This document shows positions 19,964-28,093 of a stretch of DNA of 64,000 bases, piece by piece; within the stretch, counting starts at the first letter, position 1; each line of letters opens with the position of its first letter. Source of the DNA: an uncultured Butyricicoccus sp. (lineage in GTDB: Bacteria; Bacillota; Clostridia; Oscillospirales; Butyricicoccaceae); contig CAUEJN010000002.1 of the NCBI GenBank assembly GCA_959018045.1, positions 9,910 through 73,909 of the forward strand, given 5' to 3'. Under the pieces are notes generated by a model. The model ran no database searches. It saw only the letters and a list, made by a program, of their open reading frames with translations, and was not told the origin of the DNA. The translations under genes were made by a program, and so were the position numbers.

Positions 19964-21109
19964 ATGGATTTTAGGCTTACCAAAGAGCAGGAAATGATGC
20001 AGAAGCTCTGCCGCGAGTTCGCGGTTAACGAGATCGAGCCCCTCGCGGCTGAGATCGACGCAGAAGAGCGTTATCCCTGGGAGACCGTTCGCAAGCTGCA
20101 GAAGTACGGCCTGCTGGGCATTCAGTTCCCCAAGGAGCTGGGCGGCTCCGGCGGCGACAACATCTGCTACACCATCGCCATCGAGGAAGCATCCAAGTTC
20201 TGCGGCACGACCGGCTGTATCCTGTCGTCCCACGCAACCCTCTGCTGCTGGCCGATCTTCAAGTACGGCACCCCGGAGCAGAAGGAAAAGTGGCTCCGCC
20301 CGCTGATTTCCGGCCAGAAGGTTGGCGCATTCGGTCTGACCGAACCCAATGCCGGCACCGACTCCGCTGCTCAGCAGACCATCGCTGAGAAGCAGGAAGA
20401 CGGCTCCTACATCATCAACGGCTCTAAGGTCTTCATCACCGGCGCAGGCTGCGCTGATACTTACGTCATCTTCGCTATGACCGATAAGTCCAAGGGCAAC
20501 AAGGGCATTTCTGCCTTCATCGTAGACAAGGACGATCCGGGCTTCTCCATCGGCAAGATCGAGCACAAGATGGGTATCCGCGGCTCCCAGACCGGCGAGC
20601 TGATCTTCGAGGATATGCGTCTGCCGGCTGACCGTCTGCTGGGCAAGGAGAACGGCGGCTTCAAGATCGCTATGACCACCCTCGACGGCGGCCGTATCGG
20701 TATCGCTGCACAGGCACTGGGTATCGCTCAGGGCGCACTGGACAAGGCAATCGCTTACATGAAGGAGCGCGTACAGTTCGGCAAGCCGATCGCTACCAAG
20801 CAGGGTCTGCAGTGGATGGTAGCCGACATGGCAACCGAAATCGAGGCAGCTCGTCTGCTGGTTCGCCGCGCTGCATTCAACAAGGATCATGACATCCCCT
20901 ACACCAAGGAAGCCGCTATGGCAAAGCTGTATGCTGCAGAGGTTGCTATGAAGGTCACCACCCAGTGTGTTCAGATCTTCGGCGGCTACGGCTACACCCG
21001 TGAGTATCCGGTAGAGCGCATGATGCGTGATGCTAAGATCACCGAGATCTACGAGGGTACTTCTCAGGTACAGCGTATGGTCATTTCCGGCCAGGTTATC
21101 GGCAAGTAA
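19964..21109 (+). CDS. bcd: Butyryl-CoA dehydrogenase-type acyl-CoA dehydrogenase
   Basis: A 381-residue FAD enzyme that reduces crotonyl-CoA to butyryl-CoA. With the EtfBA pair encoded directly after it, it should form the electron-bifurcating complex that couples this step to ferredoxin reduction by NADH. Landmarks are AFGLTEPNAGTDSAAQQT, FITGAGCADTYVIFAMT, the C-terminal QIFGGYGYTREYPVERMMRD and the catalytic glutamate in EIYEGTSQVQR. ATG 19964 follows GGGAGG. Codon use is strongly biased, as for an abundant protein. The thiolase, hydroxybutyryl-CoA dehydrogenase and crotonase genes are not in the window. Confidence 0.95.
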   Translation: MDFRLTKEQEMMQKLCREFAVNEIEPLAAEIDAEERYPWETVRKLQKYGLLGIQFPKELGGSGGDNICYTIAIEEASKFCGTTGCILSSHATLCCWPIFKYGTPEQKEKWLRPLISGQKVGAFGLTEPNAGTDSAAQQTIAEKQEDGSYIINGSKVFITGAGCADTYVIFAMTDKSKGNKGISAFIVDKDDPGFSIGKIEHKMGIRGSQTGELIFEDMRLPADRLLGKENGGFKIAMTTLDGGRIGIAAQALGIAQGALDKAIAYMKERVQFGKPIATKQGLQWMVADMATEIEAARLLVRRAAFNKDHDIPYTKEAAMAKLYAAEVAMKVTTQCVQIFGGYGYTREYPVERMMRDAKITEIYEGTSQVQRMVISGQVIGK

Positions 21110-21133
21110 GACTTAAGGAGGATTTACTGAATT

Positions 21134-21934
21134 ATGAAAGCTATCGTTTGCGTAAAGCAGGTTCCTGATACCTCCGGTAAGGTTGCAGTTAATCCGGACG
21201 GCACCCTAAACCGCGCCTCCATGGCGACCATCATCAACCCGGATGACAAGAATGCAGTCGAGGCTGCACTGACCCTGAAGGACAACACCGGCTGCGAAGT
21301 TGTTGTTGTTACCATGGGTCCCCCTCCGGCAGAGGGCATGCTGCGTGAGCTGCTCGCAATGGGCGCAGACCGCGGTGTACTGGTATCCGCACGTGAGTTC
21401 GGCGGTTCCGATACCTTTGCAACTTCCCAGATTCTGGCAGCTGCAATCAAGAAGATCGGCGTAGACGCTGAGGACGTTGTATTCTGCGGCCGTCAGGCAA
21501 TCGACGGTGATACCGCACAGGTAGGCTCTCAGATCGCTGAGAAGCTGAACATCCCGCAGATCTCCTACGCAGCAGACGTCAAGGTTGAGGGCAAGAAGGT
21601 AACCGTTAAGCGTATGCTGGAAGACGGCTACATGACCATCGAGACCCAGACTCCCTGCCTGCTGACCTGCATCAAGGAGCTCAACGAGCCCCGTTACATG
21701 TCTGTTGGCGGTATCTTCGACTGCTACCAGAAGCCGGTAGAAGTATACGATTACAACACCCTGAAGGATGATCCGCTGATCGAGGTAGACACCATCGGTC
21801 TGAAGGGCTCTCCGACCAACATCTTCAAGTCCTTCACGCCTCCGCAGAAGGGCCAGGGCCGCATGCTGGAAGGCGCAGACAAGAACACTGCTGCCGAGCT
21901 GGCTGCAGAGCTGCTGAAGAAGCACATCATCTGA
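21134..21934 (+). CDS. etfB: Electron transfer flavoprotein beta subunit
   Basis: A 266-residue ETF small subunit (MKAIVCVKQVPDTSGKVAVN, then NPDDKNAVEAALTLKD, and CGRQAIDGDTAQVGSQIAEK). In clostridial bifurcating ETFs this subunit binds the FAD that accepts the hydride from NADH and splits the electrons. It lies 24 bp after bcd and 19 bp before etfA, with an AAGGAGG site, in one operon. Codon bias matches bcd. Confidence 0.96.
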   Translation: MKAIVCVKQVPDTSGKVAVNPDGTLNRASMATIINPDDKNAVEAALTLKDNTGCEVVVVTMGPPPAEGMLRELLAMGADRGVLVSAREFGGSDTFATSQILAAAIKKIGVDAEDVVFCGRQAIDGDTAQVGSQIAEKLNIPQISYAADVKVEGKKVTVKRMLEDGYMTIETQTPCLLTCIKELNEPRYMSVGGIFDCYQKPVEVYDYNTLKDDPLIEVDTIGLKGSPTNIFKSFTPPQKGQGRMLEGADKNTAAELAAELLKKHII

Positions 21935-21953
21935 TTGAAAGGGGATACTTACA

Positions 21954-23063
21954 ATGGCTGAATTTAACAATACCAATCTGGCTGATTTCTCCGGCGTATG
22001 GGTATTCTGCGAGCAGCGCCAGGGCGAGCTGCAGCCGACCGTGCTGGAGCTGATCTCCGAGGCACGCAAGCTGGCTGACGACATGGGCGTAGAGGTTTGC
22101 GGCCTGCTGCTGGGCGACAAGGTCGAGGGCATGGCTAAGGAGCTGGGCGCATACGGTGCTGATAAGGTATACGTTTGCGACGATCCGGCACTGGCAACCT
22201 ACACCACCGACGCATACGCAAAGGTTATCTGCGACGTCGTCATGGAGAAGAAGCCTGAGATCATGCTGATCGCAGCAACCAACATTGGCCGCGATCTGGG
22301 TCCGCGCTGCGCAGCTCGTCTGCACACCGGTCTGACCGCAGACTGCACCCATCTGGATGTCGATGTAGAGAAGTACATCGCATTCCTGAAGGAGAACTCC
22401 ACTCTGCCTGAGGCACAGTATGCTTCCATCAACAAGGAAGACCGCAACCTGAAGATGACCCGTCCGGCATTCGGCGGTCACCTGATGGCAACCATCATCT
22501 GCCCCCGTTTCCGTCCCCAGATGGCAACCGTTCGTCCGGGCGTACTGAAGAAGGGCGAGTACAACGAGGAGAAGGCAAACGCAGTAGTTGTTGAGAAGCT
22601 GCCGGTAGCAATCTCTGAGGCTGACATCAAGACCCGCGTTCTGGAAGTCGTCAAGGAGGCGAAGGAGCTGGTTGACCTGACCGGCGCTGAGGTAGTCGTA
22701 TCCGTTGGCCGTGGTATTTCCAAGGACGTTGAGAAGGGCATCGAGCTGGCTAAGGAGCTGGCAGCAGAGTTCGGCGGCGTACTGGGCGGTTCCCGTGCAG
22801 CAATCGACTCCGGCTGGCTGACCGCTGACCACCAGGTTGGTCAGACTGGTAAGACCGTACATCCGAAGCTGTACATTGCTCTGGGTATCTCGGGCGCAAT
22901 CCAGCACAAGGCTGGTATGCAGGATTCCGAGTGCATCGTAGCGGTGAACAAGAACGACACCGCTCCGATCTTTGACGTAGCTGATTACGGTATCTGCGGC
23001 GACCTGTTCAAGGTAGTTCCGCTGATGATCGAGGCAATCCGCGCTGCAAAGGCTGGCAAGTAA
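21954..23063 (+). CDS. etfA: Electron transfer flavoprotein alpha subunit
   Basis: A 369-residue ETF large subunit. The N-terminal domain begins SGVWVFCEQRQGELQPTVLE. The C-terminal FAD-binding domain is complete: VSVGRGISKDVEKGIELAKE, GGSRAAIDSGWL, QVGQTGKTVHPKLYIALGIS, GAIQHKAGM and ECIVAVNKNDTAPIFDVADY. No ferredoxin domain is fused at the N-terminus, unlike some clostridial alpha subunits. Last gene of the operon; a terminator follows at 23076-23108, then copy E. Confidence 0.96.
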   Translation: MAEFNNTNLADFSGVWVFCEQRQGELQPTVLELISEARKLADDMGVEVCGLLLGDKVEGMAKELGAYGADKVYVCDDPALATYTTDAYAKVICDVVMEKKPEIMLIAATNIGRDLGPRCAARLHTGLTADCTHLDVDVEKYIAFLKENSTLPEAQYASINKEDRNLKMTRPAFGGHLMATIICPRFRPQMATVRPGVLKKGEYNEEKANAVVVEKLPVAISEADIKTRVLEVVKEAKELVDLTGAEVVVSVGRGISKDVEKGIELAKELAAEFGGVLGGSRAAIDSGWLTADHQVGQTGKTVHPKLYIALGISGAIQHKAGMQDSECIVAVNKNDTAPIFDVADYGICGDLFKVVPLMIEAIRAAKAGK

Positions 23064-23075
23064 GATTGAATCGAA

Positions 23076-23108
23076 AATCCCCGAGGAGAAATCCCCGGGG
23101 ATTTTTTT
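23076..23108 (+). terminator. Terminator of bcd-etfBA
   Basis: AATCCCC/GGGGATT stem followed by seven T. Confidence 0.8.
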
Positions 23109-23114
23109 GTAACG

Positions 23115-23506
23115 GAAAGCACCGCACCCCTAATTGAAGTTTGGATCAAACCTTTTCAAAGGTTTGCGGGTTCTCAGGGCAGAGCCCTGAGTCGGACTCC
23201 GCAGAGTCCGAAACTCCCCTTTTGAAACCCGGTGTCCGCCCCGGGTTTCAATCAAAACAAGCCAAAGAGGAAAGACCGTCCCTTCGGACGGTCTTTCCCA
23301 TGAGCGCACTTTGTGCGCGAAGTATTGCGCGTCTACGGACGCGCTTTTTTATTATTTTTTAGTTGATTTTCCCTCGCGGGAGATCGGGAAAATCAAAAGG
23401 GGATTTCGCCCGTTGCGACGGGCGACTCAGGGCTCTGCCCTGAGAACCCGCAGCCTTTCGAGAAAGGCTGGCGAAAGCTTCAGTGATTGGTGCGGTGCTT
23501 GAGTTA
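23115..23506. repeat. Composite hairpin-array element, copy E (double arm, convergent genes)
   Basis: The clearest complete copy. Left arm: tail GCACCGCACCCCT, M1 (AACCTTT/AAAGGTT), M2 (CTCAGGGC), M3 (CGGACTC/GAGTCCG), M4 (TTGAAACCCGG). Shared centre: M7 GGAAAGACCGTCC/GGACGGTCTTTCC at 23270-23299. Right arm: M6 (GCGCACtttGTGCGC), M5 (GCGCGTC/GACGCGC), M4 as GATTTTCCC/GGGAAAATC, M3 (CGCCCGT/ACGGGCG), M2, M1 (AGCCTTTC) and tail GGTGCGGTG. Both tails face stop codons, of etfA and of the TepA-like gene. Confidence 0.9.
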
Positions 23507-24211
23507 ACCTCCATGTCTCACTCCACACACCGGGCACAGTGGTCGTCTCGCGTCGATCATCTGATGCAAGGCATCGAGTGCATCCGACAGACTACCCACC
23601 TGATCGATGAGACCACACGCGACGGCCTCCTCCCCTGACACGATGGTACCGGTATCCGCGGACAATTCCGCCGTCTCCATCATCATTCTGGTGAATTCCT
23701 TGGCCGAGACGTGACTGTGTGCGGTGATAAACCCGACAATCCGCTCCTGAATCTTCTGAAAATAGGTGTAAGTCTGGGGTGAAGCGATAACCGTACCACT
23801 CATGCGTACGGGATGGATGGTCATAGCAGCCGAGGGTGCGATAAACGAGCGTTTGGCCGCGACGGCGAGGGGTACGCCGATGGAGTGGCCGCCGCCGAGG
23901 ACGAGGGAAACAGTAGGCTTTCGCATCCCCGCGATCAGTTCAGCAATGGCGAGGCCGGCTTCCACATCGCCGCCCACCGTATTGAGCAGTACGAGCAGGC
24001 CGTCGATCTCGTCGGACTCCTCAACCGCGGTAATTTGAGGGATAATGTGTTCGTATTTGGTGGTTTTGGTCTGCTGGGGCGCTTCCATGTGGCCTTCGAT
24101 TTGGCCAACGATGGTGATGGAGTGGATGACACCGCGGCGGGTGTGCGAGGTGACCGAGCCGGTCTGGGCGATGTTATCCACAGGTGTGGACGATTGGGCT
24201 TCCTGATCCAT
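23504..24211 (-). CDS. ClpP-fold protease-like protein (TepA/YmfB family)
   Basis: A 235-residue protein of the ClpP/crotonase superfamily, close to the translocation-enhancing protein TepA of bacilli. The Ser-His pair of a ClpP-type site is present (Ser110 in GGGHSIGVPLAV, His133 in MTIHPVRMSG), and LLVLLNTVGGDVEAGLAIAE is the typical strand-helix segment. The first 20 residues are polar, with no signal peptide. The C-terminus ends in a CPVCG pair unlike bacillary TepA. In bacilli tepA lies before spoIIIE; here ftsK is 9 kb away. The start follows AGGAGG. Its 5' coding part holds a perfect TTATCCACA (24174-24182). Confidence 0.85.
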   Translation of the reverse strand: MDQEAQSSTPVDNIAQTGSVTSHTRRGVIHSITIVGQIEGHMEAPQQTKTTKYEHIIPQITAVEESDEIDGLLVLLNTVGGDVEAGLAIAELIAGMRKPTVSLVLGGGHSIGVPLAVAAKRSFIAPSAAMTIHPVRMSGTVIASPQTYTYFQKIQERIVGFITAHSHVSAKEFTRMMMETAELSADTGTIVSGEEAVACGLIDQVGSLSDALDALHQMIDARRPLCPVCGVRHGG

Positions 24212-24660
24212 AGCGAAAAAAACCTCCTTGCAAGTAGTGGCGAAAACTGGGATGCAGGCGGCGCGCCGCCGGGCATCATTTGATATTGTGCGCGGAAATG
24301 GACGATTTTACGCTCTGTATACCTGTTTTTTTGTGATTTTGTACGTTTGTTCGCATTAACTTAGAGTTATCAACAATGTCCACAAAGTTATCCACAGAGA
24401 AGATGTGTATTGTGGAAAAAATAGGTTATACCATAAGTAATGAAAAAAGGGTCAATTTCCGTGGAAAAAAGGCGATGATAACGTCGAGTTATCAACAATG
24501 TCCACAGAGTTATCCACAAACGGGGAGGGACAGAAAGCGGCAGGAAACTATACGAAAGGTAATGAATCGGGAACAGAAGCGGGAAAAACAGAGCGTTCGA
24601 CAGAAAGCCTCAACCGAAAGTTATCAACAATGTCCACAGGTTTATCCACAGTTATCCACA
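24174..24660 (+). promoter_or_regulatory. DnaA-box cluster
   Basis: Perfect TTATCCACA boxes on + at 24174, 24388, 24510, 24642 and 24652; TTATCAACA at 24367, 24489 and 24621; ATGTCCACA at 24376, 24498 and 24630; one reversed near-match TGTGGAAAA at 24411. Outside the tepA box they form three copies of one 30-base module, TTATCAACA-ATGTCCACA-n3/n2-TTATCCACA, 122 and 132 bases apart and all in the same direction. An AT-rich stretch follows (24676-24760). The features fit a DnaA-binding locus: a titration or control site, or less likely the origin itself, since no dnaA, dnaN, rpmH or gidA is visible. No gene is seen in 24212-24836. Confidence 0.8.
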
Positions 24661-24836
24661 GACCGATGCAGCCTTTCGTAACAAAAAATTTGCAAAAACT
24701 TTCGGATTTCGTAGATTCTGCTGAACAACTATGATATAGTTATATTTATAAAAAGAACGCCCGACGCCATCGGGGAATGTATCCAAATAGGGATGCGTCT
24801 ATGCATCAGAAAAATACAGGGAATGGAGAATAAGAT

Positions 24837-26057
24837 ATGCCTATGGTGGAAGTCCGCATGCTGGGACGTTTCGAAATCTATGTGGACGATCAGCTGGTCA
24901 GCGGTCAGATTGGCCGATCGAAAAAGCTAAAACATCTGGCCGAATACCTGATCCTCAACCACGACCGCGCCGTGCCGAATGACGAGATTATTGAGGCGCT
25001 GTGGCCGGGACAGGAGAGCAAGAATCCGCGCAATGCGCTGAAGATTCTGGTGCATCGTCTGCGCATGACGCTTGCAGCAGGCGGCGCGCCGGAAGACATG
25101 GAGTTCATCATTGCCCGTCAGCGTTCGTGCCGCTGGAATCCGGCGCTGGACTGCATTTATGACTTCGAGCACTTCGAGGCACTGTGCACGGCAGGCCTGT
25201 CCGGCCGCGCGAGTGAGGAGACCGCACGCGTGCGTCTGCTGGACGCGTGCAAGCGCTATCGCGGACGATTTTTGGCGGATGCAGCCGGAGAGCTGTGGGC
25301 ATCCGGCCCCGAAATCCGCATGCACACCTATTACCTGCGCGCGGTGCATCGCCTGATCGAGATTCTGCGCGGCCGCGGACAGTTCGACCAGATCATCGAG
25401 CTGTGCCGGGACGCCCTGGAGATCGACCAGATGGACGAGTCCATCAACCGCGAGCTGATTTTTGCACTGGCTGAGAGCGGCCGCAATCAGGAGGCCATCC
25501 AGCATTATAACCAGATTACCGAGCTTTACTACAACCAGCTCGGCGTGCAGCCGTCCGAGGAACTGCGCGGCCTGTACCACCGTATCGCAGCGGTGGAACG
25601 CAAAGTGGGTGCGGATATCGACTCGATCTGCGCCGATCTGCGCGAGAGCGATACCCAGCCGGGTGCATTTGTGTGCCCGTATGAGATTTTCAAGGATATT
25701 TACCGCTTGGAAGCGCGCAGCCTGGCACGTTACGGCGGCAGAGCGTTCATCGGTCTGCTGACCGTCACCGATAACCGCGTTTGCCAGCCGGAAAGCCGTG
25801 TGCTGGCTAAGGTTATGGAACGCCTGATCGAGAGCGCACGCATGAGCCTGCGCCGCGGCGATATGATCGCCAGATATAGCCCGGCTCAGATCGTGGTTAT
25901 GCTGCCTACGGTCACGTATGAAATGGGCCAGATGGTGTGCGAACGCCTGACCCGTAACTTTAAGCGTGAAAATCCGGCGATGAACGTCGCAATCTCGTAT
26001 AATTTGAGACCGATGGAACCGCCTCGCGCAAGTGATAAAGAAGAATATCACATGTAA
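24837..26057 (+). CDS. SARP/BTAD-type regulator with a degenerate GGDEF-like C-terminus
   Basis: A 406-residue protein. Residues 1-98 form an OmpR-type winged helix (VEVRMLGRFEIYVDDQLVSG, IIEALWPGQESKNPRNALKI). Residues 105-255 are the helical BTAD domain (YDFEHFEAL, CKRYRGRFL, RELIFALAESGRNQEAIQHY). Residues 290-395 look like a GGDEF fold (RRGDMIARYSPAQIVVMLP at 339-357), with the GGDEF loop replaced by YSPAQ, so no cyclase activity is expected. Such regulators in Clostridia are uncharacterised. The start follows GGAGAATAAGAT. It lies directly after the DnaA-box cluster, so DnaA could influence its expression. Copy F follows. Confidence 0.8.
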   Translation: MPMVEVRMLGRFEIYVDDQLVSGQIGRSKKLKHLAEYLILNHDRAVPNDEIIEALWPGQESKNPRNALKILVHRLRMTLAAGGAPEDMEFIIARQRSCRWNPALDCIYDFEHFEALCTAGLSGRASEETARVRLLDACKRYRGRFLADAAGELWASGPEIRMHTYYLRAVHRLIEILRGRGQFDQIIELCRDALEIDQMDESINRELIFALAESGRNQEAIQHYNQITELYYNQLGVQPSEELRGLYHRIAAVERKVGADIDSICADLRESDTQPGAFVCPYEIFKDIYRLEARSLARYGGRAFIGLLTVTDNRVCQPESRVLAKVMERLIESARMSLRRGDMIARYSPAQIVVMLPTVTYEMGQMVCERLTRNFKRENPAMNVAISYNLRPMEPPRASDKEEYHM

Positions 26058-26072
26058 GATTACCCACCGCAT

Positions 26073-26385
26073 CAATCCCGCCCGCAGGCGAAATAAAGCT
26101 TTCGCCAGCCTTTCTCGAAAGGCTGCGGGTTCTCAGGGCAGAGCCCTGAGTCGGACTCCGCAGAGTCCGAAATCCCCTTTTGAAACCCGGTGTCCGACCC
26201 GGGTTTCAACAAAAAATAAAAAAGAAGCGCGTCCGCAGACGCGCAACTCCCCTTGATTCCCGGTGTCCGACCCGGGAATCAACCAAACTAAAAACATAAG
26301 CGCGACCCGCAGGTCGCGCAATCCCCTGCGCGTCAAACGCGCTCATAGAAAACCGTTCCCGCAAGGGGACGGTTTTCTCCTTTTC
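26073..26385. repeat. Composite hairpin-array element, copy F (single arm with extra modules)
   Basis: CCCGCCCGCAGGCG, M1 (AGCCTTTC), M2, M3 (CGGACTC/GAGTCCG), M4 (TTGAAACCCGG), M5 (GCGCGTC/GACGCGC), then a second M4 (TTGATTCCCGG/CCGGGAATCAA), a second M5 (GCGCGACC/GGTCGCGC), M6 (GCGCG/CGCGC) and M7 (GAAAACCGTTCC/GGGACGGTTTTC). The M4-M5 duplication inside one arm suggests growth by module duplication. It starts about 15 bases after the SARP stop. From 26380 to 26490 follows a G-poor, C-rich pyrimidine tract with no gene. Confidence 0.85.
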
Positions 26386-26560
26386 TCCCCTTTCCCGCTC
26401 TCCTCCCTCACCCTAACCCGCTCCCAATCCGAAACCCCTTTTCCACTCTCCACCCCCCACTTTTTCATCCTCCCCTTCCACCCCAAATCATAACATTTCA
26501 TACCCTTTATCCCTTTATTTCTTTATCACATCATCGTTAAAGCAACTTCAAGCTTATCCC

Positions 26561-26589
26561 TTGAATGATGCAATAAGCTGTGCTAGAAT
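26561..26589 (+). promoter_or_regulatory. Promoter of the first NSS transporter gene
   Basis: -35 TTGAAT (26561-26566), 17-bp spacer, -10 TAGAAT (26584-26589). Confidence 0.6.
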
Positions 26590-26630
26590 AGAGCCACGCG
26601 GTGTGATTTCCGCAGAAGGGATAACAAACA

Positions 26631-28007
26631 ATGAAAGAAAGAGAAAAGTTTAGTTCCAGACTGGGTTTCATCCTGATCTCTGCCGGATGTGCCATTGGCC
26701 TGGGCAACGTTTGGCGCTTTCCGTACATCACCGGCCAGTATGGTGGTGCAGCCTTCGTGCTCATCTACCTGCTGTTCCTGCTGATTCTCGGACTACCCAT
26801 CATGGTTATGGAGTTCTCGGTCGGCCGAGCAAGTCAGCTCTCCGCCGCCCGCTCGTTCCATGAGCTCGAACCCAAGGGCAGTAAATGGCACCTGTACAGC
26901 TACGGCGCGATGCTCGGCAACTACCTGCTCATGGCGTTTTATACCACCGTCGGCGGCTGGCTGATCGCCTATGTCTATAAGATGGTCAAGGGCGAGTTCG
27001 TCAACGTCGATCCGGGCTATATCACCGGCTCGTTCAGTACCATGCTGCAAAGCCCGGGCTATATGACCATCTGCATGGCAATCGTCGTCCTGGCTTGCTT
27101 CGCGGTCTGCTCGTTCGGCCTGCGCGGCGGTGTCGAGAAGATCAATAAAATGCTCATGCTCGGCCTGCTCGCTATCATTATCGTGCTGGTGTTCCGCTCG
27201 GTCACCCTGGACGGCGCAGCCGCTGGCTTGGAATTCTATTTGAAGCCCGATTTCTCCAAGCTGTACGAGGCAAAGGGCGGCCTGTTCGAGTCCATCTTTG
27301 CCGCGATGGGTCAGGCATTCTTCACCCTGTCGCTTGGCATCGGCGCACTGGCAATTTTCGGCTCGTATATTGACAAGCAGCGCTCGCTGACCGGAGAAGC
27401 AATCTCCATCACTATTCTGGATACCTTTGTTGCACTGATGGCGGGCATGATTATCTTCCCGGCCTGCTCGGCCTTCGGCATCCAGGCAGACTCCGGCCCG
27501 AACCTGCTGTTCATCACCCTGCCCAATATCTTCAACAAGATGGCAGGCGGACGCATCTGGGGCACGCTGTTCTTCATGTTCATGGCAGCGGCTGCCTTCA
27601 CGACCATCATCGCTGTATTCGAGAACATCATCTCGTTTGCGATTGACCTGTGGGGCTGGAGCCGTAAGAAGGCAATCATCTTCAATCTGTTCTTTGTCCT
27701 GATCATCTCCATGCCGTGTATTCTGGGCTTCAATCTGTGGAGCGGATTCCAGGTACCGCACGTGGGCAACATTCAGGATCTGGAGGACTTCATTGTCTCG
27801 AATAACCTGCTGCCGCTGGGTTCTGTGGTCTATCTGCTGTTCTGCACCTCGCGTTACGGCTGGGGCTGGAAGAACTTCATCGAGGAGGCAGACACGGGCA
27901 ACGGCCTGAAGTTCCCGCACAAGCTGCGGTTCTACTTCACCTGGATTCTGCCGCTGATCGTGCTGTTTATCTTCGTGATGGGCTACATCCAGAAGTTCGG
28001 CGTATAA
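26631..28007 (+). CDS. Sodium-dependent transporter of the NSS/SNF family (copy 1)
   Basis: A 458-residue membrane protein of the LeuT/MhsT group, which takes up amino acids with Na+. The TM1 region SAGCAIGLGNVWRFPYITGQ carries the unwound GNVWRFPY motif at the Na+ and substrate site; EFSVGRASQ, AFFTLSLGIGALAIFGSY (TM6) and PLIVLFIFVMGYIQKFGV also match. The length fits the 11-TM bacterial form. The substrate is not defined by sequence. The start follows AAGGGATAACAA. A second copy begins 87 bp downstream. Confidence 0.93.
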   Translation: MKEREKFSSRLGFILISAGCAIGLGNVWRFPYITGQYGGAAFVLIYLLFLLILGLPIMVMEFSVGRASQLSAARSFHELEPKGSKWHLYSYGAMLGNYLLMAFYTTVGGWLIAYVYKMVKGEFVNVDPGYITGSFSTMLQSPGYMTICMAIVVLACFAVCSFGLRGGVEKINKMLMLGLLAIIIVLVFRSVTLDGAAAGLEFYLKPDFSKLYEAKGGLFESIFAAMGQAFFTLSLGIGALAIFGSYIDKQRSLTGEAISITILDTFVALMAGMIIFPACSAFGIQADSGPNLLFITLPNIFNKMAGGRIWGTLFFMFMAAAAFTTIIAVFENIISFAIDLWGWSRKKAIIFNLFFVLIISMPCILGFNLWSGFQVPHVGNIQDLEDFIVSNNLLPLGSVVYLLFCTSRYGWGWKNFIEEADTGNGLKFPHKLRFYFTWILPLIVLFIFVMGYIQKFGV

Positions 28008-28093
28008 TCGAGCACATCAAGCGTTACATTGAACTTGAACATACGCAGGAGTGTGTTCCCTGCGGATGTTTTGTATACTGAGAGGAAAAAACT

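Noticed and set aside
24367..24660. CRISPR-like array from three 30-base repeats
   Set aside because: The repeats are DnaA boxes; spacers are over 90 bases, only three units exist and no cas gene is near.
24174..24760. Chromosomal origin oriC
   Set aside because: Not excluded, but not called: no dnaA, dnaN, gidA or rpmH nearby, and gene directions on the left do not fit an origin.
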